Assembly (NCBI GenBank): GCA_019155205.2
Contig: JAHNZQ020000227.1
Span: 580,034-644,033, forward strand
Length of the DNA stretch: 64,000 nucleotides
Reading direction: 5' to 3'
Source of the DNA: Gracilaria vermiculophylla
Lineage: Eukaryota > Rhodophyta > Florideophyceae > Gracilariales > Gracilariaceae
Position 1 is the first letter of the stretch. Each line of letters opens with the position of its first letter. The notes beneath the pieces were generated by a model. It was not told the origin of the DNA. It did not search any database and saw only the letters and a list, made by a program, of their open reading frames with translations. Made by a program: the position numbers and the translations under genes. This document shows, in pieces, positions 40,701 through 50,126 of the stretch.

Positions 40701-43448
40701 AGCCGCGCGACCACCGCTACCTAAACCCACAACTAATGTTTGGGCTCGAGCACGGGCAATAAAACTCTTTATCTGGTCCTTCACGGGTTCAGGGAGATCG
40801 GATTCTGCCCCTTGAAAAGGTCGTCTTAACCACCCAGCAAACAGCTCGTATCCATTCTGATACTCTCCGTTCTCATCGAGCTCAGCTATGGTTACGCGCT
40901 CACGCGCCAGACGCAGATCTGAGTTCCTTTGACCCTGCTCTTTTGCGTTCTCATTATCCTTTGTAACTTGCAGCGGGTCCGCTTCCTCATCGTCTTCAGA
41001 TGTAACACAAAAAGACAAAACTCTCGGGCAAGCGTCATCCAGTGGATTCGGCATACTCGGTCCAAGAAGGAATCGACGAGATGCGGCGTTACATATTTTT
41101 CTTCTCAGAACGACGGCAGTGCTTTCACGCAAATTATGCTCAACCTCTTCCTTTAGTTGCTTGACCAGAGCGAGCTTGACTTCTTCGACAATAAGAAGTC
41201 TTTCCTTGTTCCATTTTTCGACAAGAGGAGAAATGATTTCCAACTCCGAAACAAGAAACGCAGAGACAAGCATACGCACAAAGGAGCTCACGGCCTCCGG
41301 TTGAAGATTAATCTCCATTTCAGTGAATCCCATCTCAACAGCCCGCTTTACGAGAACGTAGTCAGACGTGTTGGTGAAGCTTTCTATTTTCTTCTCGAAC
41401 AAGCTCGTGACGGCCCGCAAAGGGTGATTCTCTCCCACTTGTGCAATCCCCTGAGGTGTTGGAGTCGTCGTGATCGAGATTGTTCCAGGTTTGCACATGA
41501 CTTTGCGGGCGGTCTGTATCACAGTCATGTCAGCAACGATCTCAGTCTTTAAAATATGCCTAGCAGCGTACAAGATCCTTCCTGCCGCCATCGCCAGCCT
41601 GTCATTATCTGCTTCTGACTGCAAGTTCAAATTGTCTTCAAGGCTGATGGCATACCTTGTCGCCAGATTCATAGGTTCATCATCTGCCTCAAGAGGAACG
41701 TGCACCTGCACACTTCCGCCGTATTCCGCAGCCCCCTTGAGATTCTCTCCCACCTGTCTGGCTGTGAGCCCAAACTCCCGAGCCAGATCGCGATATCCAC
41801 GCGCACAGTAATCATTGTACTTGTTCTTCCTCTTCACCGGCCGCTTATTTGAGCCCGATTCTCCGTTGGCGTTTTCCAGCTCTTCATCTTTCTTCTTCAA
41901 AGCCTCTTGGAGTTGAAGTGCCAGGCGCATGTACTTTTCAGCATCCCTCAAGCCTTGTTCGACGTCTGTTGAAATGGCCATTGCTTTGACATTTTCAATA
42001 ACGTCCTCTGCGATGCCCTTTTCGCGGGCTTCCTCTGCAGCGCGGATGATCGTTTTCCTTAGCTTAACAATGGTCGCGTACCTCTTGTCCAGGTCAAGTA
42101 TATGCCACAGTGAACTCCAGTCGCCGAAGCCATCATGATATCCAGGTGGCACACCGCGCTTGTGATCATATGAGCAATGAAGGGCAAGGTCTTGATGTCT
42201 CAGCGAATTGAAACCTCGCGGAGGGGGCATAGGTTCAGTGGCGTATTCCTGCGCTTGTGAGTTGGGTTCTCGCAACACTTCTCCCGCCGACTGGACGAGG
42301 AACGGGGTGATGTAGTCTTTTCTGTACATGGCTATGAAAGGAATATCCAAATTGTCAATGTGAATGTATGACAAGACGACAACAATTCGCTTCTTGACTT
42401 CCATTGGCGGGAAACGCACAACGTCGGCGAAATCGGGATTGTGCTGGAAGCCGTGGCGGTAGATCCATTCGGCTTCATCCTGGATTTGCAGTTCTGTGGG
42501 AGCGATGTAGTCAGGGCCAAAGTGGTTTTGCAACTGCTCAGGGATATCTGTGGTAACAATCCTGGTGACCATTTCCGAATCATCCTTTGGCGCTGCGAGT
42601 TCCTTAGCAAGGGAGTCCCCATCCGGATCTCTGGGGCGCACGTCCGTCTGCGCCATTTCGGCTTCATAATCGTCGAGGTCGCTGTCACGGTCCCGAATGT
42701 GGCGGAGCGGTCGCGCACTGGGCTCCAACTCACCCTCCACAGTGTAGTCTTCATCTAGGTCGTCATCAGCGTGCTGCGCGTGCTTGAAGAGCTTGGAATC
42801 GCCCTTATACTGCGTCATTTCCTCGGCGTCGCCAAAGATGGAGCGCGCGTGGCGCACGGCCTCCGAGCTGACGAGCCCCTCGCGCTCGGCGGTCTTCTTC
42901 TTCTTCCTGCCGCCGTCGTCAATAAAGTCATCCATGTCGTCGTCGTAGTCAACGGGCTCGTCGGCGGCGCGGCGGCGATCGCGGTAGTTGCGGCGGTGGT
43001 GGTGGTGGCGGTCGTTGTCGCCGTCGTCGTCGTCGTCGTCGTCATCGACGACGAAATCACGCACATCGTCGGCAAAGGCGTTTTCCTCCTCGTCCGAGGC
43101 GCCCTTGCGCAGGCGCTTGAGCTTCTTGCGGCGGTCGATGCGCACGCCGCCCTCCTCCAGCAGCTGCAGATCGCCCTCGGCGAGCTCCGGGGAGTCCTCG
43201 CGGTGGCGGCGGCGCTTCTTCTTCTTCTTGCGGCGCAGGTCGCGCAGGCCGGGGTCGGAGGTGCTTGGGAGCGGGGGCGCGAGGTCGTGTTCATCGGCGG
43301 CGTCGTCACCTTCGTCGTCGACGATGAAGTCGTCCTTCTCGTAGTTATCGTCGTCGTCCTCCTCCTCCTCGCTCGAGTCCTGGAACTGGCGCTCCTCGGC
43401 GTCGTCCTCGTGCGCCTCGTCCTCGAACAAGCGGCCGTTGTCGGACAT
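37785..43448 (-). CDS. SPT6: Transcription elongation factor SPT6
   Basis: An 1,887-residue single-exon histone chaperone that travels with Pol II. The N-terminus (1 to about 250) is highly acidic with lysine/arginine clusters, as in all SPT6 proteins. The Tex-like core follows, with PFIAMYRKDYITPF and WSSLWHILDLDKRYA in the helical part, then a YqgF-like segment. VLVGYVGGLGLHKGRALVK marks the helix-hairpin-helix, and an S1-like part precedes a tandem SH2 domain (HPLFHDIPGETAIEQLKG, GDIIIRPSQYKSDAV). The last 240 residues hold eight S-P-[FYH] motifs and a glycine/arginine-rich end. The frame stays open upstream to 43724 without acidic character, so ATG 43448 (MSDNGRLFEDE) is chosen. It converges with the previous gene, 132 bases apart. 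Confidence 0.95.
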   Translation of the reverse strand: MSDNGRLFEDEAHEDDAEERQFQDSSEEEEDDDDNYEKDDFIVDDEGDDAADEHDLAPPLPSTSDPGLRDLRRKKKKKRRRHREDSPELAEGDLQLLEEGGVRIDRRKKLKRLRKGASDEEENAFADDVRDFVVDDDDDDDDGDNDRHHHHRRNYRDRRRAADEPVDYDDDMDDFIDDGGRKKKKTAEREGLVSSEAVRHARSIFGDAEEMTQYKGDSKLFKHAQHADDDLDEDYTVEGELEPSARPLRHIRDRDSDLDDYEAEMAQTDVRPRDPDGDSLAKELAAPKDDSEMVTRIVTTDIPEQLQNHFGPDYIAPTELQIQDEAEWIYRHGFQHNPDFADVVRFPPMEVKKRIVVVLSYIHIDNLDIPFIAMYRKDYITPFLVQSAGEVLREPNSQAQEYATEPMPPPRGFNSLRHQDLALHCSYDHKRGVPPGYHDGFGDWSSLWHILDLDKRYATIVKLRKTIIRAAEEAREKGIAEDVIENVKAMAISTDVEQGLRDAEKYMRLALQLQEALKKKDEELENANGESGSNKRPVKRKNKYNDYCARGYRDLAREFGLTARQVGENLKGAAEYGGSVQVHVPLEADDEPMNLATRYAISLEDNLNLQSEADNDRLAMAAGRILYAARHILKTEIVADMTVIQTARKVMCKPGTISITTTPTPQGIAQVGENHPLRAVTSLFEKKIESFTNTSDYVLVKRAVEMGFTEMEINLQPEAVSSFVRMLVSAFLVSELEIISPLVEKWNKERLLIVEEVKLALVKQLKEEVEHNLRESTAVVLRRKICNAASRRFLLGPSMPNPLDDACPRVLSFCVTSEDDEEADPLQVTKDNENAKEQGQRNSDLRLARERVTIAELDENGEYQNGYELFAGWLRRPFQGAESDLPEPVKDQIKSFIARARAQTLVVGLGSGGRAALRLWDDLIRLVAEMAFAKTTDDGEEPIRPPMLSDAEVQQVQKIHDEGYRPKPDADQAFKRIIGPYVICVDEFPARIYAKTKWINYGLNVDALTLLEKRAIGLARLAQEPLWVYCAIGHEVEHALHLKFHPHHYFAKPTDRVLGLRRALYRAVCANGVDINRTLRIPHTQVLVGYVGGLGLHKGRALVKSLEHMLNEEDHGLSSRKHLWSQNHIGKTVFISAAAFLRIRDPDLHSGGSTKRAAEVRRARFNRKSRGRRRDEDDDDIYDPMDDSRVHPEHYAVAIKIADEALRDDDGHLPSDFGISDEYDAKRIISALLDDPSGLQRLALDEYAKNLEDRGRGSLYETVKVIASEFKGSFKDWRVPLVSPEPEAIFYLCSGADPMIIRIGGPVTATNCLLRVRRRDGTTMGIGCRLPFDLRGFIRTRDFSEKEGLSSSEYKRLIPDGSSLACRILAFNYERLEVVLTARADVLKNPTIIKGYTELVNKDDDAFRPYPKIDGLTISGRPPLEGTRASIPGDSRARKNLNRTMSHLRAKARPIVQHPLFHDIPGETAIEQLKGRLPGDIIIRPSQYKSDAVVFSCKFAAHVGDADSHRGIFHVDCRMDYDPDEDSVPVRLRIDDNIYEDVEQILEQYLRPIISNLTESLDHRKFKHGDMLFLQNQVTAAKRENPKCIPYVIGLSERKPAHLTIVYIPGEKTVRSEEIRVVPDGYKLRSVLHKNLDVLIAWFKKNMRNISMVRKPMQSAIPASPFITASPHARAKSPFISAMGTPAFQGSKSPFQSGAKSPFHGGAKSPFQAGSRSPHASIARSPYAGARSPYAVPRPSGMTTATPARDEPPPPAPPNNSNYMDPYRYAAPVRDAYPPNGPNRRPRHADDPVPVTGMGWANVARQRDEPPPPPHVQNGGYGRGYGRRPGAEPPSMLDRGPRDRRGPPPGPPGGRGGPRGRGEDGEMPAWRGQAPVPAWKKAQESHQ

Positions 43449-45299
43449 GGTGCGGCGTGCGGCGCGCCAAGACGCGGCGAAGCAGCCGACTCGCTGGCGC
43501 CGAAGAACAGGCGGGGCGCGGGGCGCGGGGCGCGGGGCGCAGGCAAGCGCGCAGCAGCGGCAGACGCGCAGCGACACACGGGCAGCACAGCTCACACGGG
43601 CGTGTGCGGGGCAGGCACGGTGGCGTGCAGCGCTCGGGCGGGCGGCAGGCGCGGAGCGGCGCGGCGGCAAGGCGGCGAGGCGGGCGGTGCGTTTTGAGGC
43701 GCACGACGGAACTGGAGCGCGCACATGGCGTCAAGCGCTGGTGCGAAACATTCGGGTAGTTTTCGGTGAACTTGGCAAGCTTTTCGCGCAGCGGCGGTCA
43801 CAAGGGGTATTTTGGCGGGCGCGCCGAACGTATTTGAAAATTAAACTGAAACGCGCCCCCCCCCCGCCCCCCAGTATGTGGGCACACGGACACGTGCGCA
43901 CGTGGGCACGTGGCCACATGGTGGCGGTGGCGCGGGGTCTGGTGCTTGCGCGAAGCGAGCGGCGGGTTGCTCACTGGGAGCTGCCGAGAGGCGGGTCAGG
44001 TGGATGTACTATAACATTACGTTTAGCAGCGGGGAGCGGCAAGGGGCGGCGCGCGGAGCGCGCTCCGCCAGGGCCGAAGCAGCGTCGAGAAGAACAGTGG
44101 CGTACAGTAGAATGCGGGCTTGGGCTGGCTCTTTCACAGCGCCGTTGACAGACGTTGCACACAGCGCACCGCAGCGGGGGTGGCGTGGGTCCGGACGGAA
44201 TGCCGGTCGTGCACAGCAGCGACGACGCCAAGCATGGTGCGGCGAAGGGCACGCGCGCGGTGGCCACGTGCACGTGGTGGCCACGCGCAAGCGGTGGCCA
44301 CACACGCACGTGGTGCGCCCGCGCACGTCGCGCGCACCCGCACGTGTGTCGTCAGCGCGGCGGGGCGCACGCGGATCGCCGCGTGTCGACGCAGAGCGCG
44401 GCGGCGGCGCGCACCCAGCGCGCGCCCTTGAGGCGCGCGCCACGTGTACAGCGCGGCGGCTGCGCCGCTCAGCGCGCTTGACGCGCGGCGCGCAGGCTCG
44501 CGCGCTGGCGCGCGTGCGCGGCGTGCAGCGCGATGCGACACGTGTGGCGCGCGCGGCCGGGCGCGCCGCGGGGCAGACGAGGCACGCCGCGCCGCGCGCG
44601 CGCTGCCGCCAACGCGCGCGCGGCGAGCGAGCCACGACAGTTTGCGCGCGCGGCGGCGGCGGCGGCGGCGGCGGCGACGGCGGTGGCAGCGCGCGAGCGC
44701 GCGCGCGCGCAGGCGACGGGCGGCGGCGCGCCAGCAGCGCCTCGGGCGCGAGCAGCAGAACGGGGGGCGCGCGCGCGCGCGCGCGCGCGCTGCGTCGTGG
44801 CGCGGTGGGCGCGCCGCGGGCGTGCACGCCGCACAAAAAAAATCGGTGCTTGCGCGCCGCCGCCACCAACAACGGCAGCAACAACGGCACCAGCAACGGC
44901 GGCGGCGGCGGCGTGCACGCCGGCCGTACGAGATGTCGGTCAGGCATTGATGTCGGCCAGGCATTGGGGCGGGCGCTCAGCGATGCGGCGCAGCGCCGTG
45001 GTGCGTGGCCACCGGCAGCGCACAGGCGCCAGCGCCGTTTTGATTCACAATCGCTGCGCGTGCCCGTCGCGCGCGCGCGGCGCAGGAGGTGGTACGGCGC
45101 CGCTTGCGCGGCGGAGGTGCGCGCCCGCGCCACGTGTGCGGCGTGGCGCGGCGCCGCTGCCAAATATGCGCGCCGTGCTCACGAGGCGGCGCTGCGCCCG
45201 CGGTGCGGCACATTTGTGGCGCCAACGACGCGCGTGCGCCGCCGCCGCCGCCTTTCGCCGAGAAAATGCGCCCTTTACAACAAAATGCTCCCGCGCCGC
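43449..45299. other. SPT6 upstream region, extreme CpG/GCGC content
   Basis: About 1.85 kb between the SPT6 start and the stop of the next minus-strand gene. It contains a C run near 43857-43872, CACGTG-like repeats at 43890-43920 and 44250-44345, and long GCGC runs (44690-44800). The many ORFs are alanine/arginine-rich in every frame and are compositional. No gene is supported. Confidence 0.5.
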
Positions 45300-46007
45300 T
45301 CAGTACGAGTAGAACGGCTGGTACGCCGCCAACAGCGCCGCCGCGCCCATGTAGTGGTACGCCGCCACGCTGGGCGGCGCGTACGGCAGGCACGGCTGGT
45401 ACACCGCGCCGGGCCCCGCCGCCCCCACCATCCCCACCGCCGAGTAGTACGCCTGCGGCTGCTCCATCACCACCATCGCCCCGCCGTCGAACGGCTCGCA
45501 CACGCACGACGCCCCCACCCCGAGCCGCGCGTCGCCCCCGCCCACCGCCGCGCCCGCCGCGCCCGCCGCGCCCGCCGCGCCCGCCGCGCCGCGCCCGCCG
45601 CCGTGCACCGCGAGCGCGCACGCGCGCCCCTCGTCCTTCTTGCGGCTGTACCGCTTGCTGCGGCACTGCTGCACCACGATGGCCGTCGTGCCCGGCGCGC
45701 GCTCCTCGTTGTCCAGGATGCGCCGCAGCTTGTCGGCCGTGTCCACCGTCTGCTTGATGAGCTCGATGCTCTGCCACGACGGCACGTTGTGCCGCGACAA
45801 CAGCTCGCTCTGCACCACGTGCAGCGACTTGGTCCAGTTGGGGAAGAAGATGTCCTTCTCCACGTCGCCCAGCGCCGACTGCTCCAGCCGCGCCCGAAAG
45901 TCGTCCAGCGTGGGCGGGTCGGCCACGCACAGCAGCGGGAAGTGGAACGGCTCGATGAGCCCGTCCAGCCGCTGGATGAACACGCGAAAGTGCGTAAACG
46001 TGCGCAT
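45300..46007 (-). CDS. Unrecognised 235-residue protein
   Basis: I do not recognise this gene. The start at 46007 gives MRTFTHFRVFIQRLDGLIEP; upstream residues in the frame are arginine-rich and compositional. The first 130 residues have normal protein composition, with mixed charged and hydrophobic residues (TLDDFRARLEQSALGDVEKD, WQSIELIKQTVDTADKLRRI). This suggests a folded, mainly helical domain. After a basic patch RSKRYSRKKDEGR comes a GAA-type glycine/alanine repeat, and then a tyrosine/proline/alanine-rich tail ending AAYQPFYSY. The tail resembles low-complexity regions of RNA-binding or condensate-forming proteins. It has the same orientation as SPT6 and is divergent from the sulfotransferase. 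Confidence 0.6.
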   Translation of the reverse strand: MRTFTHFRVFIQRLDGLIEPFHFPLLCVADPPTLDDFRARLEQSALGDVEKDIFFPNWTKSLHVVQSELLSRHNVPSWQSIELIKQTVDTADKLRRILDNEERAPGTTAIVVQQCRSKRYSRKKDEGRACALAVHGGGRGAAGAAGAAGAAGAAVGGGDARLGVGASCVCEPFDGGAMVVMEQPQAYYSAVGMVGAAGPGAVYQPCLPYAPPSVAAYHYMGAAALLAAYQPFYSY

Positions 46008-46525
46008 TGAGGGGGGCGGCCGGTGGCGAGCGCGGCGGAGGCGGAGAGCGGCGGCGGCGCGGCGGAGACGGCGGCGGCGAGGGGCGGCGGCGAGAGGCGG
46101 CGCAAGCGCTCGCACGCGCGCTTATAACAGCGCCACGCGCGCCAGCGCGCCGCCACACGTGGCGCGGCTGGCGGCACGCGCGCCGCGCGTGGCGCGCGCG
46201 CGCCTGTGGCGCGCGCGTGCCGCGCGTTGGAAGCCGCCAGCCTGCTAGCAGCCATGCAACGCGCCGAAGGGAAACCGCCGCTAAAAATACTCGCGCTTTC
46301 CACGCGCGCCGCGCGTGCGCCGCGCGCCACGCGCCCCCGTGGCGCCCGCAGAACCGCTGCCCGCCGTCCCGCCGCCCCGCTGTCCCGCCGTCCCCCCGTC
46401 CCCCCGTCGCGTCGCCGCGCCGCCGCCGCCGCCGCCGCCGCCGCCGTCGCCGCCTCCACGCCGTCCCCTACCTCCCTCCCACCGCCTCTGCCGCCCCCGC
46501 CACCGTTGCCGCCCCCGCCGCAATC
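46008..46525. promoter_or_regulatory. Divergent spacer, unknown gene and sulfotransferase
   Basis: About 520 bases between divergent starts, with GCGC- and CGC-rich runs and a CGCCGC repeat at 46410-46455. It should hold both promoters; no site is defined. Confidence 0.4.
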
Positions 46526-47608
46526 ATGCGCTCCCTCTCCCGCTCCCTGTCGCGCCTGCTGGCCCCTCTGCACTCCTCCCTCGCCCCCCGCCTGCCGCGC
46601 AAGGCCTTTGCCCGCGCCGCCTTCGACGCCGTGCTGGCGCTCTCCCTCCTTCTCTTCGTGCTCGCGCTGCACATCGTGCACCGCCGCCACCACCGCACTG
46701 TCCTCCCCGCCGCGGCGCAGCCCCCCCTGGTCCGCCCCCGCCATGCTGAGCGCGACCTCGCTCACATCCCCCGCAACATCTACTTTCTCAACTCCGAGCC
46801 CGTCATGTACTGTTACATCCCCAAGAACGCCTGCAGCCGCTTCAAGCCGCTCCTGCGCAAGCGCGAGGGCTTTGCCGACTGGGCCGACTCGCACAAGATA
46901 CACGGCAAGAACGGCCTGCAGCGACTGCAGTGGCTGTCGCGCAACACCGCCATACAGCGCCTCACCGACCCGCACACATACAAGTTCGTCGTTGTGCGTG
47001 ATCCCTTCTCGAGGCTCGTGTCGGCGTATCAAAACAAGGTGGCCACGCCGTGGCCGGATCAGCGCGCCGACTTTTGGAACAAGCATTTGCGCGCAGAATG
47101 CCCCTCGCTTATCCAATCCACCGCCATGCCGTCCGAGGGTCCCCTCATGTCACTCGAGACCTTCCTTCGCTGCCTGCTGTCTAATGACAACACCGAGCCC
47201 AGCAACGAACACTGGCGCCCGCAAACCGAGCTGTGCGGCCTGGACCACATCCGCTACCAATCCTATCTACGCCTCGAGTCGCTCGCGTCCGACGCCCAAG
47301 CCTTGCTGCACCGCCTGCACTGGAACGAGAACGTCACCGCCTTCCGCATGCAGCGCAGCCCCGTGTACTCGCGCAACCTATCCGATTACTTTACACCGCG
47401 CGCCCTTCAGCTTGCGCTGCACTACTATGCCCTCGATTTCCAACTCCTTCCCTACCCACGCCTTCCAACGGGAACTATCGACTTTTACTCCGTCTTTGAT
47501 GGCACAAACTTCCAGCCGGGCTTTGTGCCACCAGTGGACTTTCAACCGCCACACCTTGATAATCTAACGCACACCGACAGTGTTTCACACCCCCCGCCGC
47601 CCCTCTGA
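46526..47608 (+). CDS. Golgi-type carbohydrate sulfotransferase
   Basis: A 360-residue type II membrane protein of the sulfotransferase-2 (HNK-1/chondroitin sulfotransferase) family, which transfers sulfate from PAPS to sugars in the Golgi. A short cytosolic N-terminus is followed by one membrane helix at about 33-51. The 5'-phosphosulfate-binding motif is YCYIPKNACSRFK (95-107). The 3'-phosphate-binding motif is FVVVRDPFSRLVSAYQNK (154-171), with the conserved Arg and Ser. The C-terminal helix region and proline-rich tail are variable. ATG 46526 is the first with a suitable signal anchor. In a red alga this could sulfate a wall galactan, but the substrate cannot be read from the sequence. 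The sirtuin gene converges, 230 bases apart. Confidence 0.9.
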   Translation: MRSLSRSLSRLLAPLHSSLAPRLPRKAFARAAFDAVLALSLLLFVLALHIVHRRHHRTVLPAAAQPPLVRPRHAERDLAHIPRNIYFLNSEPVMYCYIPKNACSRFKPLLRKREGFADWADSHKIHGKNGLQRLQWLSRNTAIQRLTDPHTYKFVVVRDPFSRLVSAYQNKVATPWPDQRADFWNKHLRAECPSLIQSTAMPSEGPLMSLETFLRCLLSNDNTEPSNEHWRPQTELCGLDHIRYQSYLRLESLASDAQALLHRLHWNENVTAFRMQRSPVYSRNLSDYFTPRALQLALHYYALDFQLLPYPRLPTGTIDFYSVFDGTNFQPGFVPPVDFQPPHLDNLTHTDSVSHPPPPL

Positions 47609-47838
47609 CACCCAGCTTTTGTACCCCGTTTTTCGCACCCATGTACACTGCACACCTCACTCCGTCCTCTCCGCTAACTACTGCTGTCGTTCGACGACTT
47701 GGCCTGGTGTAGTAAAAAAAAGCTCTTCACACATACGTTATTTGTTGTCGACCCATCGCACATGCTATCGAATGGCGTTGGCAAACAACCGCATGCTGTT
47801 ACCATGCGTTCGCCTGCGCGCACGTTGCCGCCTCGGTG

Positions 47839-48810
47839 TCACAACTCCAATCTGCGAACGAGGTCGTCTTGTTGGTGCCGCAGCACGTCGTCGTAGCCCT
47901 CGGGAGCTGTGAAGCCACCAGAGAGCTGCAGGTTTGCCAACCGAGCCATGGCGTTGCCGACCAGCGCCTCAACCTTGACATCGTAAAGGTCGTCCGCCCT
48001 GGTGGCCCCATAGTTGACACACGCCACGAAAGCGCCCTTCTCCTTGGCGAGCCTCACGAGGCGATACGCCGAGAACGGGGTCACGGATGAGCCCACGACC
48101 AGCAGCGCATCGCTTTGTTCGACCATGTGCGTTGCCATGCGCGACACCTCGGCCGGCACCTGTCCACCATGGAACACGAGCGCCGGCATGAGCGCCTCTG
48201 CGCCGCAGCTCTCGCAATGTGGAACGTGGAACTTGTGGACCAGGTGGTCGTGCAGGTCGGCGTCGCCGTCCGGCCGGAACTTGTAGCTGCCCAGCTCCTT
48301 GCTCCAGTCTGCGTTGCAGCTCATCAGGCGCGTTTGGAAATGGGTGCGCAGCTCATACGCGCCGCAGCGGCGGCACACGACGTTGTGAATGGTGCCGTGC
48401 AATTCAAGCAGCGACGCGCTGGGAATTCGGGCCGCCTGCAGCAGGCCATCGACGTTCTGCGTTATGTGGCAGCGGAATCGCGCGCCAGCGGTGTCATGCA
48501 AGGCGGCGAGAGCCAGGTGTGCCAGGTTTGGCCGCGCGTTGGACAGCACTGGAAAGCCGACGAAGGAACGCGCCCAGTAGCGCTTGCGCACGGCGGCGCT
48601 CGCCACATACTCTTGGTGCTGGATGGGCGGGCGCGGCGGTTTCTTCTTTCCGGGCGAACGATAATCGCTCAGGCCGGACTCGGTGGAAATGCCCGCGCCG
48701 GTGAGCACGGCGACGCGGCGGAAGCGCGACAGGCAGTCGTGCAGGTGGCCGACGGCTGCATCCTTCGCGAACGCGGCGCCGTGTGGAAGCTGCGGTTTGA
48801 GGCGTGCCAT
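47839..48810 (-). CDS. Sirtuin, class II (SIRT4-like)
   Basis: A 323-residue NAD-dependent deacylase; human SIRT4 has 314. The NAD-binding motif GAGISTESGLSDYRS is at 38-52, TQNVDGL at 117-123 and the catalytic His of LELHGT at 138. The four zinc cysteines are 146, 149, 199 and 202. LMPALVFHGGQVP and VVGSSVTPFSAYRL complete the fold. The early R-S-P-G-K motif and overall layout are those of class II, whose animal members are mitochondrial. ATG 48810 (MARLKPQLPHG) is the first in-frame ATG; the frame upstream to 49038 has none. Confidence 0.9.
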   Translation of the reverse strand: MARLKPQLPHGAAFAKDAAVGHLHDCLSRFRRVAVLTGAGISTESGLSDYRSPGKKKPPRPPIQHQEYVASAAVRKRYWARSFVGFPVLSNARPNLAHLALAALHDTAGARFRCHITQNVDGLLQAARIPSASLLELHGTIHNVVCRRCGAYELRTHFQTRLMSCNADWSKELGSYKFRPDGDADLHDHLVHKFHVPHCESCGAEALMPALVFHGGQVPAEVSRMATHMVEQSDALLVVGSSVTPFSAYRLVRLAKEKGAFVACVNYGATRADDLYDVKVEALVGNAMARLANLQLSGGFTAPEGYDDVLRHQQDDLVRRLEL

Positions 48811-50126
48811 CGAAACCGGCAGCGATTTTGGCGCAAAAAAATATTTGGAACGGCCGCGCGGCTGTGGAAGGCGTCGGACGGTGGCGGCGCGGTGGCGAAG
48901 CGCGGCGGCGTCGGGAGCGGGAGCGGGAGCGGGAGCGGCAGCGGGTGTCTGCCGCTGACCATCGGCTGCGGCGCGTTCGACGGCGAAACTCCTGAGTGCT
49001 CGGCGCGAGGTGGACGGAGATGCGCGTCGCTTGTACACAGTCGCTTGTAATCAAGTTGTGCGATGGCTTGACTGACAAAACGTGGAATTTTTGTGTGGAC
49101 CAAAAGCGTCGCGAGGCCGAATCAGCATCGCCACCTGGCCGGCCTCGCAAGTTGCGAGTGATGGCGGTCGCGGCGCTGCAGCCCATCACGCACGCTGCTT
49201 CACGTCGGGCGATCGTAGTCACTTTCGGTGGGGCTGCTGTCCCGTGCCGCACGAATATGGCTTTTCCCATTTGCCTCGGCCAACTGTAGTGTCATGTAGC
49301 AACATTGTTCACCCGCACGCAGCAAGCACTCCGTGCGACCCTGGCCGCCCAAGGTTCAAAACTTTACGTAACGAACAGCAAGCGGCGCCTTATCACCTCA
49401 TGGAATTGTATCGTGTAAAGCATCAGGCGCCAGCGTGGCCAACTTATCCAAATCAAGTTGGTAGTACCGGCAGCATTCACGGCGTGAAACGACAGCCCTC
49501 CGGTATTCTCACCGTCTTCCACCGCCAGCGGTGAGCAAGTGCGCGTTCCTGACTGACTGTGTAGTTGAGCAGTCCACGCCCTGCGCCGTCTACTGATGCA
49601 TGTCAAGCGCTGAAGGCTACCAGGCCTTGCGACGTCGCACCCCGTGCAGGACATGCGAGAGTCAACGGTAACGTGTCCAAGAGACAGGCAAGAGGCGCTG
49701 AGGCCTTCACAATCAGCACAATCACACGTCTTTCACTCCCATGACTTGTTCGGACACCTAACATGCAACTGCTTAGTCACGACTGAACCTTGTGCAAGGC
49801 AGTTGCACAGTGCGCGCGTTCAACAGAAATCTTCGTGGTTAACGACACGTCCATTATGAAATAATTGTACCTTACCTTCCGCTAATAGAGGCCTCGCGAA
49901 GGCACGTTGCTGTAAAAAGAGCTTGATTGAATGTCTTCGTTTTTTATCAGCCCCTTCCGCAGCTCTTTTATCTTTAATTGGGTTGGAAGAGGTCGGATAA
50001 GCACCTTCTCGGTTTAACCATGATTGCGAAACACGTTTACAATCCCGCGATCCGTTGCCAACTTCCCGCCAAAACCTGTCACATGTCTCAGTCCGAGCTC
50101 CGTACAGTAACAGAAAGGCAATAAAA
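48811..50126. promoter_or_regulatory. Divergent spacer, sirtuin and SWS1-like genes
   Basis: About 1.3 kb between divergent starts. A GGGAGC repeat lies at 48910-48945. ORFs such as 49082-49534 (150 codons, plus) have no recognisable motif. No RNA gene was identified. Confidence 0.4.

Noticed and set aside
43449..43724. Upstream extension of the SPT6 frame
   Set aside because: Cysteine/arginine/alanine-rich and unlike SPT6; the acidic N-terminus begins at the ATG at 43448.
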